Source: Bacteroidales bacterium (GTDB lineage Bacteria; Bacteroidota; Bacteroidia; Bacteroidales; Tenuifilaceae). From it: a stretch of DNA of 14,931 bases. The notes below the pieces were generated by a model. That model saw nothing but the letters and a program-made list of their open reading frames with translations. It ran no database searches and was not told the DNA's origin. Shown piece after piece: positions 6,386-13,848 of this stretch (the first letter of the stretch is position 1; each line of letters starts with the position of its first letter). Location of the stretch: assembly GCA_003531155.1 (NCBI GenBank), contig DQHR01000078.1:42775-57705 (forward strand), written 5' to 3'. A program made the translations under genes and the position numbers.

Positions 6386-8791
6386 ATGGTAGGACACTAT
6401 TTAAAATTCTTTTTAAGAGATTTAGTTAGGAATAGGCTTTACGCATTTATAAACTTAACAGGATTAGTAATTGGGTTAGCGTTAACCTTTCTGCTTTTGC
6501 TTTATGTAGTTCATGAGTTAACCTATGATAGAGCAAATAAAAAGTATGATAGGATTTATCGAGTTACCTCGCATGAAACTTATCTTGATAGAATGGTGAG
6601 TAATACTCCTTATCCTTTAGCATCAAAGTTAAAACAAATGTTTCCCGAGATTGAGGAGGTTGCAACGGTTACTAATCAAGTGTTTCCTCTTGTAAAAATT
6701 GGAGAAGAGTATGTTAAAGTTCCCGATTTTTGTTCTGCCAATAATAGTATTCTAAAAATACTAACGATTCCATTTGTTGAAAGCAATGGCTCGGATCCGC
6801 TTGAAAAACAGGGAACAGTTATCCTTAGCAAACTCTGGGCCGAGAAAATTTTTGGAAAGGAAAATCCAATTGGCAAATCCATCACTTTAAAATTAGGTTC
6901 TGATACCTATGTGTTAACTGTAACTGCTTTAATGGAGCAATTTGCTACAAATCGAACTTTTATTCCTAGTATGATTGCTAATATTGAATTTGGCCTTTCA
7001 GCAATTGTTAAATCAATTAACTATTCAGATACTTCAGTTGTTCGGGATGCTAACCATTATCGTACTTCATTTGATGAGTGGTGGTTTACTACATACATCC
7101 TTCTACGTGGTGGCACTGACTATAAGGAGTTGGAAAAAAAGATTGATGCTGTTAAGGCTGAATTTCAACCTACAAGGTTTTATAAGCACGATTTCATTTT
7201 ACAGCCAATGAAGGAGTTTCACTTTAGTAAAATTAATTATGTGGATGATAATTTTGATAAAGGCATAAAATCGAATATCTACGTTTATTCAGGTGTAGGC
7301 CTACTAATTCTTTTAATCGCAATATCAAACTATTTAATTCTTTCATTAGCTCGTTCAACAACAAGGCTAAAAGAGTATGGAGTTCGAAAAATAACAGGAG
7401 GTACCGGTCTCGATCTGATGAGGCAGACGATTCGGGAAAGCATGCTATTTGCATTTTTTGCATTTCCATTAGCAATTACACTTGCCGAAATACTTTTACC
7501 CTCGGTAAACAATCTATTTGGACTTGAAATGGAAATAAAGTATTCGCAGAATATACCCTTCTTGGTGGGTATGTTTGGTGTGACAATCGTTACAGGGTTA
7601 ATGTCTTCAGTATATCTAGCAATAGTTGCTTCTAAATCGAATCCAATTGAGATTTTTAAGACAGGTTTTTCAACTAAAATGAGACGTTCAACTTTAATGA
7701 AATCTTTGATTGTGATTCAACTTGTCATTTTTATTGTACTGTTAAACTTTGTAATTATTGTTTACAAGCAGATAGATTTTGCTCGCGAAAAATCGCCTGG
7801 ATTCAATATGGAGAATCTTGTTTCGGTTATTGTAAAGCATGATTCAGGTAAAAATTTTTATAAAGTGTTTAAAGATATTCTACTTACAAATCCAGATGTA
7901 ATTGGAGTTACAGGAACAATGTGGGAATTACCCAGCAATTATAGGATGGATGTTAGCAACTCTTTACAGGGCAAACCAGAAACCGATATTAAGGCCGATG
8001 GACTCTTTGTCGATTATAGTTTCACCGATGTGCTTGGTATTCCGATAGTAAAAGGTCAATCGTTTAACGAATCAATGGATATGAATGAATATCCGGTAAT
8101 TGCTAATAAGGCTTTTGTTGATAAAATGCAACTTACCGATCCTGTTGGAACGAAGTTATCATGGGGTAAGATTGTTGGCGTGGTGGATAATTTTCAAATC
8201 CATTCTTTACATAGAGAAATAGGACCTACTCTTCTATTTTATAACTTAAATAGCGTGAGGTGCGCTATTGTGAGGATAAAACCAAAAAAAGCAATTGAGG
8301 TAGTTGACTTTATCAAAAAGAAGTGGAAAGAATTGTCGCCCGAGCAATCTGCTAGAATTACTTTCTTTGATGAAAGTCTAGAAAAACTTTACAGCGAGGA
8401 GAAGCGTTTTAGAACTATCGTTCTTCTTTTTACCATTACCTCTATATTTATCGCGGGCATGGGACTGTTTGGTTTAGCAATGTTTATAACAAAGCGAAGA
8501 ACAAAAGAAATTGGAATTAGAAAGGTGTTGGGTGCTCGGACTGGCTCAATAGTAAGATTGATAATAAATGAATTCTTGGTTTTAGTGCTTATTGCTGGTG
8601 TTGTATCAATTCCAATAACCATTTACTTTGTCGATAAATGGCTGTCAGGCTTTGCATACCACATATCACCTAAGGTAATTTACTTTGTTTTCTCAACGCT
8701 AATTGCAGCCGCAATTGTTGTAGTTACCCTATTGCTGCAAACGTTAAAGGCCGCAAAAGCAAATCCTGTTGAGTCGTTAAGGTATGAATGA
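6386..8791 (+). CDS. ABC transporter permease, dual FtsX/MacB type
   Basis: This 801-residue protein begins with a cytoplasmic amphipathic stretch (LKFFLRDLVRNRLYAFINL) and a first helix (about 21-43). A large periplasmic MacB_PCD-like domain follows (about 44-295), then three FtsX helices (about 297-320, 348-372 and 392-414). A fifth helix (437-460) leads into a second periplasmic domain and a second FtsX unit with helices near 675-698, 720-745 and 765-787. The motifs TRLKEYGVRKITGG and RTKEIGIRKVLGA are the paired FtsX coupling segments, and the ending KANPVESLRYE is a hallmark of this family. Such permeases need a separate ATPase (MacB/LolD type) and usually transmit force to periplasmic or outer-membrane partners for export, rather than forming a pore. 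No ATPase, adaptor or TolC gene is in the window. It is divergent from the regulator-kinase pair, which probably controls it. Substrate unknown. Confidence 0.93.
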   Translation: MVGHYLKFFLRDLVRNRLYAFINLTGLVIGLALTFLLLLYVVHELTYDRANKKYDRIYRVTSHETYLDRMVSNTPYPLASKLKQMFPEIEEVATVTNQVFPLVKIGEEYVKVPDFCSANNSILKILTIPFVESNGSDPLEKQGTVILSKLWAEKIFGKENPIGKSITLKLGSDTYVLTVTALMEQFATNRTFIPSMIANIEFGLSAIVKSINYSDTSVVRDANHYRTSFDEWWFTTYILLRGGTDYKELEKKIDAVKAEFQPTRFYKHDFILQPMKEFHFSKINYVDDNFDKGIKSNIYVYSGVGLLILLIAISNYLILSLARSTTRLKEYGVRKITGGTGLDLMRQTIRESMLFAFFAFPLAITLAEILLPSVNNLFGLEMEIKYSQNIPFLVGMFGVTIVTGLMSSVYLAIVASKSNPIEIFKTGFSTKMRRSTLMKSLIVIQLVIFIVLLNFVIIVYKQIDFAREKSPGFNMENLVSVIVKHDSGKNFYKVFKDILLTNPDVIGVTGTMWELPSNYRMDVSNSLQGKPETDIKADGLFVDYSFTDVLGIPIVKGQSFNESMDMNEYPVIANKAFVDKMQLTDPVGTKLSWGKIVGVVDNFQIHSLHREIGPTLLFYNLNSVRCAIVRIKPKKAIEVVDFIKKKWKELSPEQSARITFFDESLEKLYSEEKRFRTIVLLFTITSIFIAGMGLFGLAMFITKRRTKEIGIRKVLGARTGSIVRLIINEFLVLVLIAGVVSIPITIYFVDKWLSGFAYHISPKVIYFVFSTLIAAAIVVVTLLLQTLKAAKANPVESLRYE

Positions 8792-8816
8792 TTAATTTGT
8801 GGAATGAAATGAATAT

Positions 8817-8868
8817 AAGGAGTAATGGATAATTTGGATTCAACCTTTCATTACTCCTTTTGTTTTAT
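8817..8868 (+). terminator. rho-independent terminator after the permease gene
   Basis: Perfect 11-bp arms, AAGGAGTAATG (8817-8827) and CATTACTCCTT (8849-8859), enclose a 21-nt loop and are followed by TTGTTTTA on the plus strand. It lies 25 bp after the permease stop. In the minus direction the hairpin is followed by ATATTCATT, so it acts mainly on the permease transcript. The permease therefore appears to be transcribed alone. Confidence 0.8.
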
Positions 8869-8909
8869 GAGTAGTTGATAGCGTTTCTACACCAACTATT
8901 TAGCCATAC

Positions 8910-9380
8910 TTAATCAATTGGCTCCCATAGTTGAATTTTGTTTCCTTCTGCATCTAGTATATGGACAAATTTACCATAATCGTATGCTTCAATTTTGTCT
9001 ACAATCGTTACACCTTCCTTTTTTAATTCCTCAACAAGTGCTTCCAAGTTTTCAACCCGGTAGTTGATCATAAAATCCTTTTCTGAAGGCTCAAAGTAGT
9101 TCGTAGTTTCAGGAAACGGAGTCCATTGTGTTTGCGCTTTCTTTTTGCTATCCTCACCTTCATACCACTCAAACGTTGCACCATATGGGTTTGTCTCAAG
9201 ACCAAGGTGTTTTTTATACCATTCTGTCATTTTTTTTGGGTCTTTGCATTTAAAAAAAATGCCCCCAATACCTGTTACCCTTTTCATTTTATTGTTGTTA
9301 TTTATTATCGTTGATTTGAAAGCGAAACCAAGAAAAAAGGTTGTCGCAAGTGCCAAAGTTATTAATATCGTTTTTTTCAT
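8910..9380 (-). CDS. VOC (glyoxalase/bleomycin-resistance fold) protein with N-terminal hydrophobic segment
   Basis: This 156-residue protein starts at the ATG at 9380. Residues 1-22 (MKK, then a hydrophobic stretch up to GFAF) look like a signal peptide or membrane anchor. A short Asn-rich linker precedes a complete VOC domain from about residue 33 (VTGIGGIFFKCKDP...MTEWYKKHLGL) to the end (GNKIQLWEPI). The fold has the two expected beta-alpha-beta-beta-beta modules. At the usual first metal-ligand position the sequence reads GGIFFK with no His, while Glu153 near the C-terminus keeps one classical ligand place. Most relatives are cytoplasmic and begin near the internal Met32 (ATG at 9287), so the leader is an extension or the real start is internal. 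No enzymatic activity can be assigned. Confidence 0.85.
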   Translation of the reverse strand: MKKTILITLALATTFFLGFAFKSTIINNNNKMKRVTGIGGIFFKCKDPKKMTEWYKKHLGLETNPYGATFEWYEGEDSKKKAQTQWTPFPETTNYFEPSEKDFMINYRVENLEALVEELKKEGVTIVDKIEAYDYGKFVHILDAEGNKIQLWEPID

Positions 9381-9485
9381 GAGTCGTTTTTTTGTTGATG
9401 AACGGAGGTTTTCGGAATAGATAATAATTTTTTGATCACATATGCTCCCTAATCACAGATCTGAGCAAACAAGGGAATATTTTTA

Positions 9486-9971
9486 TTAAAATTTCAGTTC
9501 AAGTATTTCGCCCGGTAAACCGTCAAAATTCTTAAATTCTTTTGACGTAAATCCATTATTTGTCAAAATTTTCCGTGATGGCAGATTATTCGGATCAATG
9601 ATTGCAAAAATCCGCTTAAGTGAAGCTTGACTTTTGCCTATTTCAATCAATTGCTTACTCACCTTACTCGCAATGCCTTTTCCCCAGTGCTCGGGCAAAA
9701 GCATATATCCAAGTTCTGCTTCTTTACGATTATTCTTTTTTATTTCCAATTTTGCCAATCCTAAAAATTCGTTGGTCTCAATATTTAGAATCTTGAAGCT
9801 TCCATAGTTCGGCTCAAGGTTATTGTTCTCAATTAGTTTTTCGAAATTATTTTTGGCTTCTTCTGATTTAATCGCTTTTCCTGTGATCATTTTCATCACT
9901 TTTTCGTTGTTTACCAACTGAAAATAATACGGAAAATCATCCGGAGTGAACTTTTCTATTTTTATTTCCAT
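9486..9971 (-). CDS. GNAT-family N-acetyltransferase, RimJ/RimL-like
   Basis: This 161-residue cytoplasmic protein starts at the ATG at 9971, about 10 bp after a purine-rich AGAAAGGA that can act as ribosome binding site. The acetyl-CoA binding motif A is clear: the beta-4 strand AELGYMLL (85-92) is followed by the pyrophosphate loop HWGKGIA (95-101). Motif B follows with IFAIIDPNNLPSRKILTNNGF (the N-x-x-S...NGF signature, about 121-141). This layout matches the Acetyltransf_3 group, which acetylates protein N-termini or small amines, but the substrate cannot be read from sequence. It is flanked by gaps of about 105 bp (to the VOC gene) and 220 bp (to the YdeI gene), so it is probably transcribed on its own. 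Confidence 0.9.
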   Translation of the reverse strand: MEIKIEKFTPDDFPYYFQLVNNEKVMKMITGKAIKSEEAKNNFEKLIENNNLEPNYGSFKILNIETNEFLGLAKLEIKKNNRKEAELGYMLLPEHWGKGIASKVSKQLIEIGKSQASLKRIFAIIDPNNLPSRKILTNNGFTSKEFKNFDGLPGEILELKF

Positions 9972-10193
9972 TTTTTACTTTTCCTTTCTGCCGGTTTGTT
10001 TATAATAATATGGAAACCAACTTTTGGATATACTGAGGAATTGATTTTGAAGTGTTTTCTTATCACAATTACAGAAATAGTTGCGGGTTGATGTACTTGA
10101 TATGTGGTCAAATATCAATATTTTACAATAACTGGTTAGTGTTTAAGTTTTCATCCTGTTTTTTCGTTAAATAAAATTATTAGCAAGTTTATT

Positions 10194-10775
10194 TTATTTA
10201 TCGTCTAACCCTTTCCCGTTGAGTATTTTCTGGAAACATTTTTCTATTCTTGCTTTTCGTGTTTTAGATTGCTTTGTAGAAGAAAAATAAAGCAAATAAC
10301 CTCTTTGGCGTCCCGGTGTCAGTGCTTCAAAAGCAGTTTTCAATTCAGGTATGTCTTTTAATGCGTTTTTTAATTCTTCAGGCATGTTGTATTCGGTTGT
10401 CTTTTTTAGCATTACCCTCAATCCTGCTTTCTCGACTTCAATGGCTTCTCGAATATATGCTTTCAAAATAAATTCATTTTTCACTATGTCTTGCGTTCGT
10501 GTGAACCTTATCTGACGTGATGCCTGTACATTCTCTGTCTGTTGGACTAAAATACCTTCTGTATCCTTTAACAATGCCCCTTTCATAAACAACAAAGCAC
10601 AGTAGTCTTTAAATCCATGTATTAGAACGATGTTGCTATTCTGAAAGGTGTAACACGGGCAGCCCCATTTCAATTCTTCTGTCAGACCACAGTCGAGAGC
10701 GAGCGCTCTCAATTCTTCATATTCTCCCTGCCACTTTGTGGCTTTTGTGAAAAACCAGTCAACTTTAGGGTTCAT
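10194..10775 (-). CDS. YdeI/OmpD-associated family protein (DUF1801-like domain plus YdeI C-terminus)
   Basis: I choose the ATG at 10775 (MNPKVDWFF), because relatives begin with MNPKVD; the TTG at 10784 would add three residues. The product is 193 residues. The N-terminal two thirds is DUF1801-like (W-x-x-E-x-x-x-L-R-x-L, LKWGCPCYTF, NIVLIHGFKDYCALLFMKGALL). The C-terminal part carries the YdeI/OmdA signature (PEELKNAL, then AFEALTPGRQRGYLLYFSS and KQSKTRKARIEKC). It is soluble, with no signal peptide. Members have been linked to bacteriocin protection in Salmonella-type YdeI, but the biochemical role is unknown. It is the last gene of the four-gene arsR operon, starting five bases after the DoxX stop. 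Confidence 0.9.
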   Translation of the reverse strand: MNPKVDWFFTKATKWQGEYEELRALALDCGLTEELKWGCPCYTFQNSNIVLIHGFKDYCALLFMKGALLKDTEGILVQQTENVQASRQIRFTRTQDIVKNEFILKAYIREAIEVEKAGLRVMLKKTTEYNMPEELKNALKDIPELKTAFEALTPGRQRGYLLYFSSTKQSKTRKARIEKCFQKILNGKGLDDK

Positions 10776-10780
10776 AGCGT

Positions 10781-11161
10781 TCAAATTTTAGAATTAATTT
10801 TTCTATCAGCTGGTCTGAAATACCATGATAGAATGATAAATATGGTCTGAAAAAGTGGCCCCAAAATTGCTTTTCCGCCATCGCCGATTGCCAAATGCGA
10901 AATTAAAGCACCAGTCATTAAAAAGAAGAACCCAGCATACGCCCATTCCTTTAACAGTCTTTGTTTGGGAATTAAAATGGCAATTACCCCAAGTATTTTC
11001 CATACTCCAATAATGTACATGAAATACAATGGATAGCCAACATGGGCAATTAATTCATCCATATCTTTCACATGGAGTAGTTGAGATATACCACTTGCCA
11101 ACATGCCAAAGGACAAAAGAACTGTTGATGTCCAATAAATAATAGTATTAATCTTTTTCAT
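10781..11161 (-). CDS. DoxX-like small membrane protein
   Basis: This 126-residue integral membrane protein has four predicted helices (about 7-29, 45-66, 72-93 and 98-115) and matches the DoxX-like (DoxX_2) pattern. Helix 1 ends in SGISQLLH, helix 2 contains GVWKILGVIAIL and helix 3 contains EWAYAGFFFLMTGALISH; the loop GDGGKAILGP precedes helix 4. Characterised DoxX relatives act in quinone-linked oxidation or oxidative-stress complexes, but this branch has no assigned function. It lies 7 bp after the AHSA1 gene and 5 bp before the YdeI gene. It is therefore a third-position member of an ArsR-controlled operon, a combination often seen with AHSA1 proteins. Confidence 0.88.
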   Translation of the reverse strand: MKKINTIIYWTSTVLLSFGMLASGISQLLHVKDMDELIAHVGYPLYFMYIIGVWKILGVIAILIPKQRLLKEWAYAGFFFLMTGALISHLAIGDGGKAILGPLFQTIFIILSWYFRPADRKINSKI

Positions 11162-11168
11162 CTTTATC

Positions 11169-11633
11169 CTATTTTAAATTGTTTGCTACTTCTTGTAATC
11201 TGTTATGAGCCATATTTATGCCGTATGTAAAAGGTAATTTTAGATTTTCGTCCCTGTGTTTCACCGATTGATATACAGTATGTATAGTAAGTTTGCTGGT
11301 GTTGTCTGTGAGTTTTTCAAATTGTATAAACTCAAGTTGTACACCAAAAGGCATATTTTCAAACTCAAAAGTTCGGATGATTTTCAGATTCAAAACAATA
11401 TCATGGATCGTCCCATTAAACCTGTGTTTATTTCCTTTTGGGTCGGTTGTTTCAAAAAGGTAACTACCATGTTTTTTATTTTCGAGTTTCAAAACTTTTG
11501 TTCCCATCCAGTGCTCTACAATTTCAGGCTCTACATACGCTTTAAAAAGTAATTCCAACGGCAATTCAAATTCTCTTGTTATTAACAAATCTTGTTTTCC
11601 GTCTTCAGCAATGACTTTAGTTTTTTGTTCCAT
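11169..11633 (-). CDS. SRPBCC/AHSA1 domain protein
   Basis: This 154-residue soluble protein has the helix-grip fold of the AHSA1 (Aha1 C-terminal-like) family. The first strand is LLITREFELPLELLFKAYVEPE. It is followed by the conserved EHWMG, then KHGSYLFETTDPKGNKHRFNGTI, the RTFEFE strand, and a long C-terminal helix ending NMAHNRLQEVANNLK. The fold encloses a hydrophobic ligand cavity; the ligand is unknown. It starts five bases after arsR and is separated by seven bases from the DoxX gene, so translation is probably coupled. The ArsR-AHSA1 pairing is widespread in bacteria, and the AHSA1 protein may act on or sense a hydrophobic compound. Confidence 0.92.
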   Translation of the reverse strand: MEQKTKVIAEDGKQDLLITREFELPLELLFKAYVEPEIVEHWMGTKVLKLENKKHGSYLFETTDPKGNKHRFNGTIHDIVLNLKIIRTFEFENMPFGVQLEFIQFEKLTDNTSKLTIHTVYQSVKHRDENLKLPFTYGINMAHNRLQEVANNLK

Positions 11634-11638
11634 GTCTT

Positions 11639-11953
11639 CTATTGTTGTTTTTTCATAATATTTTCCAGTTTATTAAACCTGTCGTCCCACATAGTGCGGA
11701 ATGGTTCGATAAAGTCGGCTATTTCTTTCATCTTTTCCGGGCTGAAATGATAATATATTTCTCTGCCTTGTTGTTCCTGTTTCAGTAATTCACATTCAGT
11801 AAGAATTTGTAAATGTTTTGAAACTGTGGGTCGTGCTGTGTCAAAATTTGAAGCAATAGCTCCTGCTGTCATCGACTGTGAAGCCAGCAGCAGAAGTATT
11901 GCTCTTCTTGTTGGGTCTGCTATTGCTTGAAATACGTCTCGCCTTAAATTCAT
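11639..11953 (-). CDS. ArsR/SmtB-family winged-helix repressor
   Basis: This 104-residue protein starts at the ATG at 11953. The winged helix is complete: DVFQAIADPTRRAILLLLA, the recognition segment AIASNFDTARPTVSKHLQIL, and the wing ELLKQEQQGREIYYHFSP. The C-terminal helix contains WDDRFNKLE. There is a single Cys (in LTECELL) and no CxC or His-rich site, so it is unlikely to sense metals by the classical ArsR or CadC sites. It belongs to the non-metal branch that accompanies AHSA1 proteins. It is first in the arsR-AHSA1-DoxX-YdeI operon. Its own promoter contains a full palindrome at 11983-11998 and a partial copy at 11957-11972, so it very probably represses its own operon. Confidence 0.93.
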   Translation of the reverse strand: MNLRRDVFQAIADPTRRAILLLLASQSMTAGAIASNFDTARPTVSKHLQILTECELLKQEQQGREIYYHFSPEKMKEIADFIEPFRTMWDDRFNKLENIMKKQQ

Positions 11954-11956
11954 AAT

Positions 11957-11972
11957 GTAGTTATTTGGCTAC
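11957..11972. promoter_or_regulatory. second, imperfect ArsR operator near the transcription start
   Basis: GTAGTTATTTGGCTAC keeps the outer GTAG/CTAC arms and the whole left half of the primary operator, with changes only at the two positions where GG replaces AA in the right half. It starts 26 bp from the first copy (about 2.5 helical turns), overlaps the last base of the -7 element, and covers the expected start site. A weaker second repressor site is likely. Confidence 0.6.
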
Positions 11973-12003
11973 AAATATAAATGTAGTTATTTAACTACGC
12001 AAA
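11972..12003 (-). promoter_or_regulatory. arsR operon promoter, Bacteroidota type
   Basis: On the minus strand TTTG (12000-12003) and TATATTTG (11972-11979) are separated by exactly 20 bp, an exact match to the phylum's -33 TTTG / -7 TAnnTTTG consensus. The -7 element ends 18 bp before the arsR ATG, leaving a leader of roughly a dozen bases. The spacer is almost filled by the arsR palindrome, so binding there would block RNA polymerase. Confidence 0.8.
11983..11998. promoter_or_regulatory. primary ArsR operator, perfect palindrome in the promoter spacer
   Basis: GTAGTTA-TT-TAACTAC has 7-bp perfect arms and a 2-bp centre, a size and form usual for ArsR-family operators. It lies inside the 20-bp spacer between the -33 and -7 elements of the arsR promoter. 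Confidence 0.75.
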
Positions 12004-12225
12004 TATTTTATGTTTTTTTTGAAATATAAATGTGGAATATAAAGAATATGTTTTAAACTTTTCTGTCAATATCCTGATTGCTTGTTGTGTTTTTGGGTTT
12101 GGCTCTACTGAAGTTTCCTGCATTCTGTTGAAACTGTTGTCTTGAGCCTCGTTAGTAAAACGAGCAAAAAGAGTGAAAATTTCAAAGCCATCATCAGTAT
12201 GACACGCTGTTCGTGCTAGAATGCT

Positions 12226-13500
12226 CTATCTTTCAAACATTTTCACAGCATTTTTATGCATTAGAATTTCAACTAAATCTATTGCATCGCTCAATGTAAT
12301 CCATTTTTCTATTACCAGTTCCGTTAATGCTTCAGCAATCCCTTTGCGGGCAACAAATGCATGCCCTATTAAATTTTCAACTATCTTGTCATCACCTCCA
12401 AATGTGAAGATTTTATTGTTTGGTACTGTAAGTATGAATTTTTTCAGAAAGTCTTTTGCGGCTAAGGGATTAATAGACCAAGACCAGCACATATCAATGT
12501 ATGCATTCGAATAGTTTTTTGCTAAAGAGAGCATTTCCTCATAATGAGGGTAGCATAAATGGAAGAAGACAAATTTAGCATTTGGAGCTTGCTTGCATAG
12601 CGAAGCACATTCAGATGGATTATCCTTTACCCAGTGCATGTTCATTATATTATTCATGGCCCATTGGCCAGTATGCATTTTTACGGGCAATCCGAATTCA
12701 GTTGCTTTGTCAACACAGTACCAAAACAAATGATCTTGAAGTTTCTTTTCTTCCTCGAAATTAAGTGTTTGAGAATTGATTTTACTTAAAAATATTTTTT
12801 CAACTTCTTTAGCCTCTATTCTTTCAAAATTAAGTTTTCTAAAGTAAGCGTTCCCGATCTTAACGCCCTTTGCTATTTTACCATATTCAGAAAACCACCA
12901 GTCAATTAACGAATGCCAATCTGATAACGTTTTAATCTTAACGTTTTCAGGGACTGAATAGGGTTTTATTGCTACTTGAATTAGCCCATTTAGTGCGATA
13001 TCATGAGGCAGTAAATCAGGTGATTCACTTTTTTTACAAGCAATTGAAGGGGAGTGTATATGGCAATGCTTAATGTTGGCTATGTCTTGAATGATATGCT
13101 TATAAAATCCTTTCTTTCTTGTTTGTTCGTATTGATTTTGTAGTTCTAGAATATTATCATCTGAAATTTCTTCAATGCCGTAAAGTATTTTAATTGTATT
13201 TCGAAATACTATGCCTGATGCTGTGTTTTTTAAATATGACCAGTATTCTTTTAAGATTTCCCATTTATTTATTGGATTGACTTGTTTTGAAAACAAACTA
13301 TCAATTTGTTCCTTTGATATTCCTGCTGAACTCAGGTCGAAGTAAAAATAGTGATTAAGTAATAAAGCCCAATCATCACAGGGAATTATAGGTTCTATGC
13401 AATTCAATCGTTCATATTCATCAATCAAATGCTCGTGAGTATCAATGAATGGTGTTTCAAAAACCTTTTTCTCAATTATACTCTTAATATCATTCATCAT
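12226..13500 (-). CDS. amidohydrolase-superfamily enzyme, uronate-isomerase/Amidohydro_2-like, substrate unknown
   Basis: This 424-residue cytoplasmic protein has start codons at 13500 and 13497 (MMND). The metal-site pattern of the TIM-barrel amidohydrolase superfamily can be followed. The HxH motif is in FIDTHEHL (His22, His24). Candidate bridging lysines are in KGVKIG (Lys211/Lys214). Later metal or catalytic histidines are His276 (KMHTGQW) and His314 (FFHLCYPHYEE), and the terminal acidic residue is in FGGDD (Asp370/Asp371). The early DTHEHL with a following acidic residue and the Trp-rich, mostly helical insert (about 40-150) recall uronate-isomerase-like and Amidohydro_2 proteins. No transporter or sugar gene adjoins it. 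Gaps of 272 bp (to arsR) and 348 bp (to the RND gene) suggest transcription alone. The superfamily call is firm; the reaction is not known. Confidence 0.82.
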   Translation of the reverse strand: MMNDIKSIIEKKVFETPFIDTHEHLIDEYERLNCIEPIIPCDDWALLLNHYFYFDLSSAGISKEQIDSLFSKQVNPINKWEILKEYWSYLKNTASGIVFRNTIKILYGIEEISDDNILELQNQYEQTRKKGFYKHIIQDIANIKHCHIHSPSIACKKSESPDLLPHDIALNGLIQVAIKPYSVPENVKIKTLSDWHSLIDWWFSEYGKIAKGVKIGNAYFRKLNFERIEAKEVEKIFLSKINSQTLNFEEEKKLQDHLFWYCVDKATEFGLPVKMHTGQWAMNNIMNMHWVKDNPSECASLCKQAPNAKFVFFHLCYPHYEEMLSLAKNYSNAYIDMCWSWSINPLAAKDFLKKFILTVPNNKIFTFGGDDKIVENLIGHAFVARKGIAEALTELVIEKWITLSDAIDLVEILMHKNAVKMFER

Positions 13501-13848
13501 TTTTAACTATCTAGTGATTTTTATTCATATTAGCGATCATATTCTCACTCTAAATTGTGGTTGGGAATAAGGGATAGTTTCTCTATCCCTTATAAATGAA
13601 CGAACCAAGGTACGAAGAAATTTAGTTTTAGCATTTCATCCTTTCTTGAATCATATGTTATCTAATGATCATAATGTTATAAATTAATGATTTCGATACG
13701 CTGTTTAATCTATAAGCAATTAGTTTTATATATCAAATTTTAATGATTATTCAGCAGTATTAATAGTGTCTGTTTTTGTTGATGTTATGGTTTATGATAA
13801 TTTAGTTGTAATTTGATTGTTTACATATGGCTCTTGCTCAATAAAATA
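13501..13848. other. 348-bp gene-free region between RND pump and amidohydrolase genes
   Basis: No open frame with coding character is seen on either strand. The region is AT-rich and contains one strong hairpin (13567-13593, listed separately). I find no exact TAnnTTTG -7 element on the minus strand in front of the amidohydrolase gene. Confidence 0.6.
13567..13593. promoter_or_regulatory. strong hairpin/palindrome upstream of the amidohydrolase gene
   Basis: Perfect 11-bp arms, ATAAGGGATAG and CTATCCCTTAT, enclose a 5-nt loop. It lies 67 bp before the amidohydrolase ATG and about 255 bp after the RND stop. Neither strand has a T-run directly after it, so it is a poor intrinsic terminator. 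It could be an operator, an mRNA leader structure, or a weak terminator of the RND transcript. Confidence 0.5.

Noticed and set aside
10110..10123. Small palindrome AAATAT-CA-ATATTT in the GNAT/YdeI gap
   Set aside because: Pure AT arms of six bases in an AT-rich gap, with no promoter element at a matching position.
10168..10200. 10-bp inverted repeat TAAATAAAAT / ATTTTATTTA at the end of the YdeI gene
   Set aside because: The arms contain only A and T and no T-run follows on the minus strand; a weak structure, expected by chance in such AT-rich sequence.
12149..12165. Hairpin CTCGTT-agtaa-AACGAG downstream of the amidohydrolase gene
   Set aside because: Only 6-bp arms and no T-run after it on either strand, so it is not a convincing terminator.
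12221..12514. Open frame of 97 codons on the plus strand at the end of the amidohydrolase gene
   Set aside because: Antisense to the conserved FGGDD region of the enzyme and without a recognisable product.
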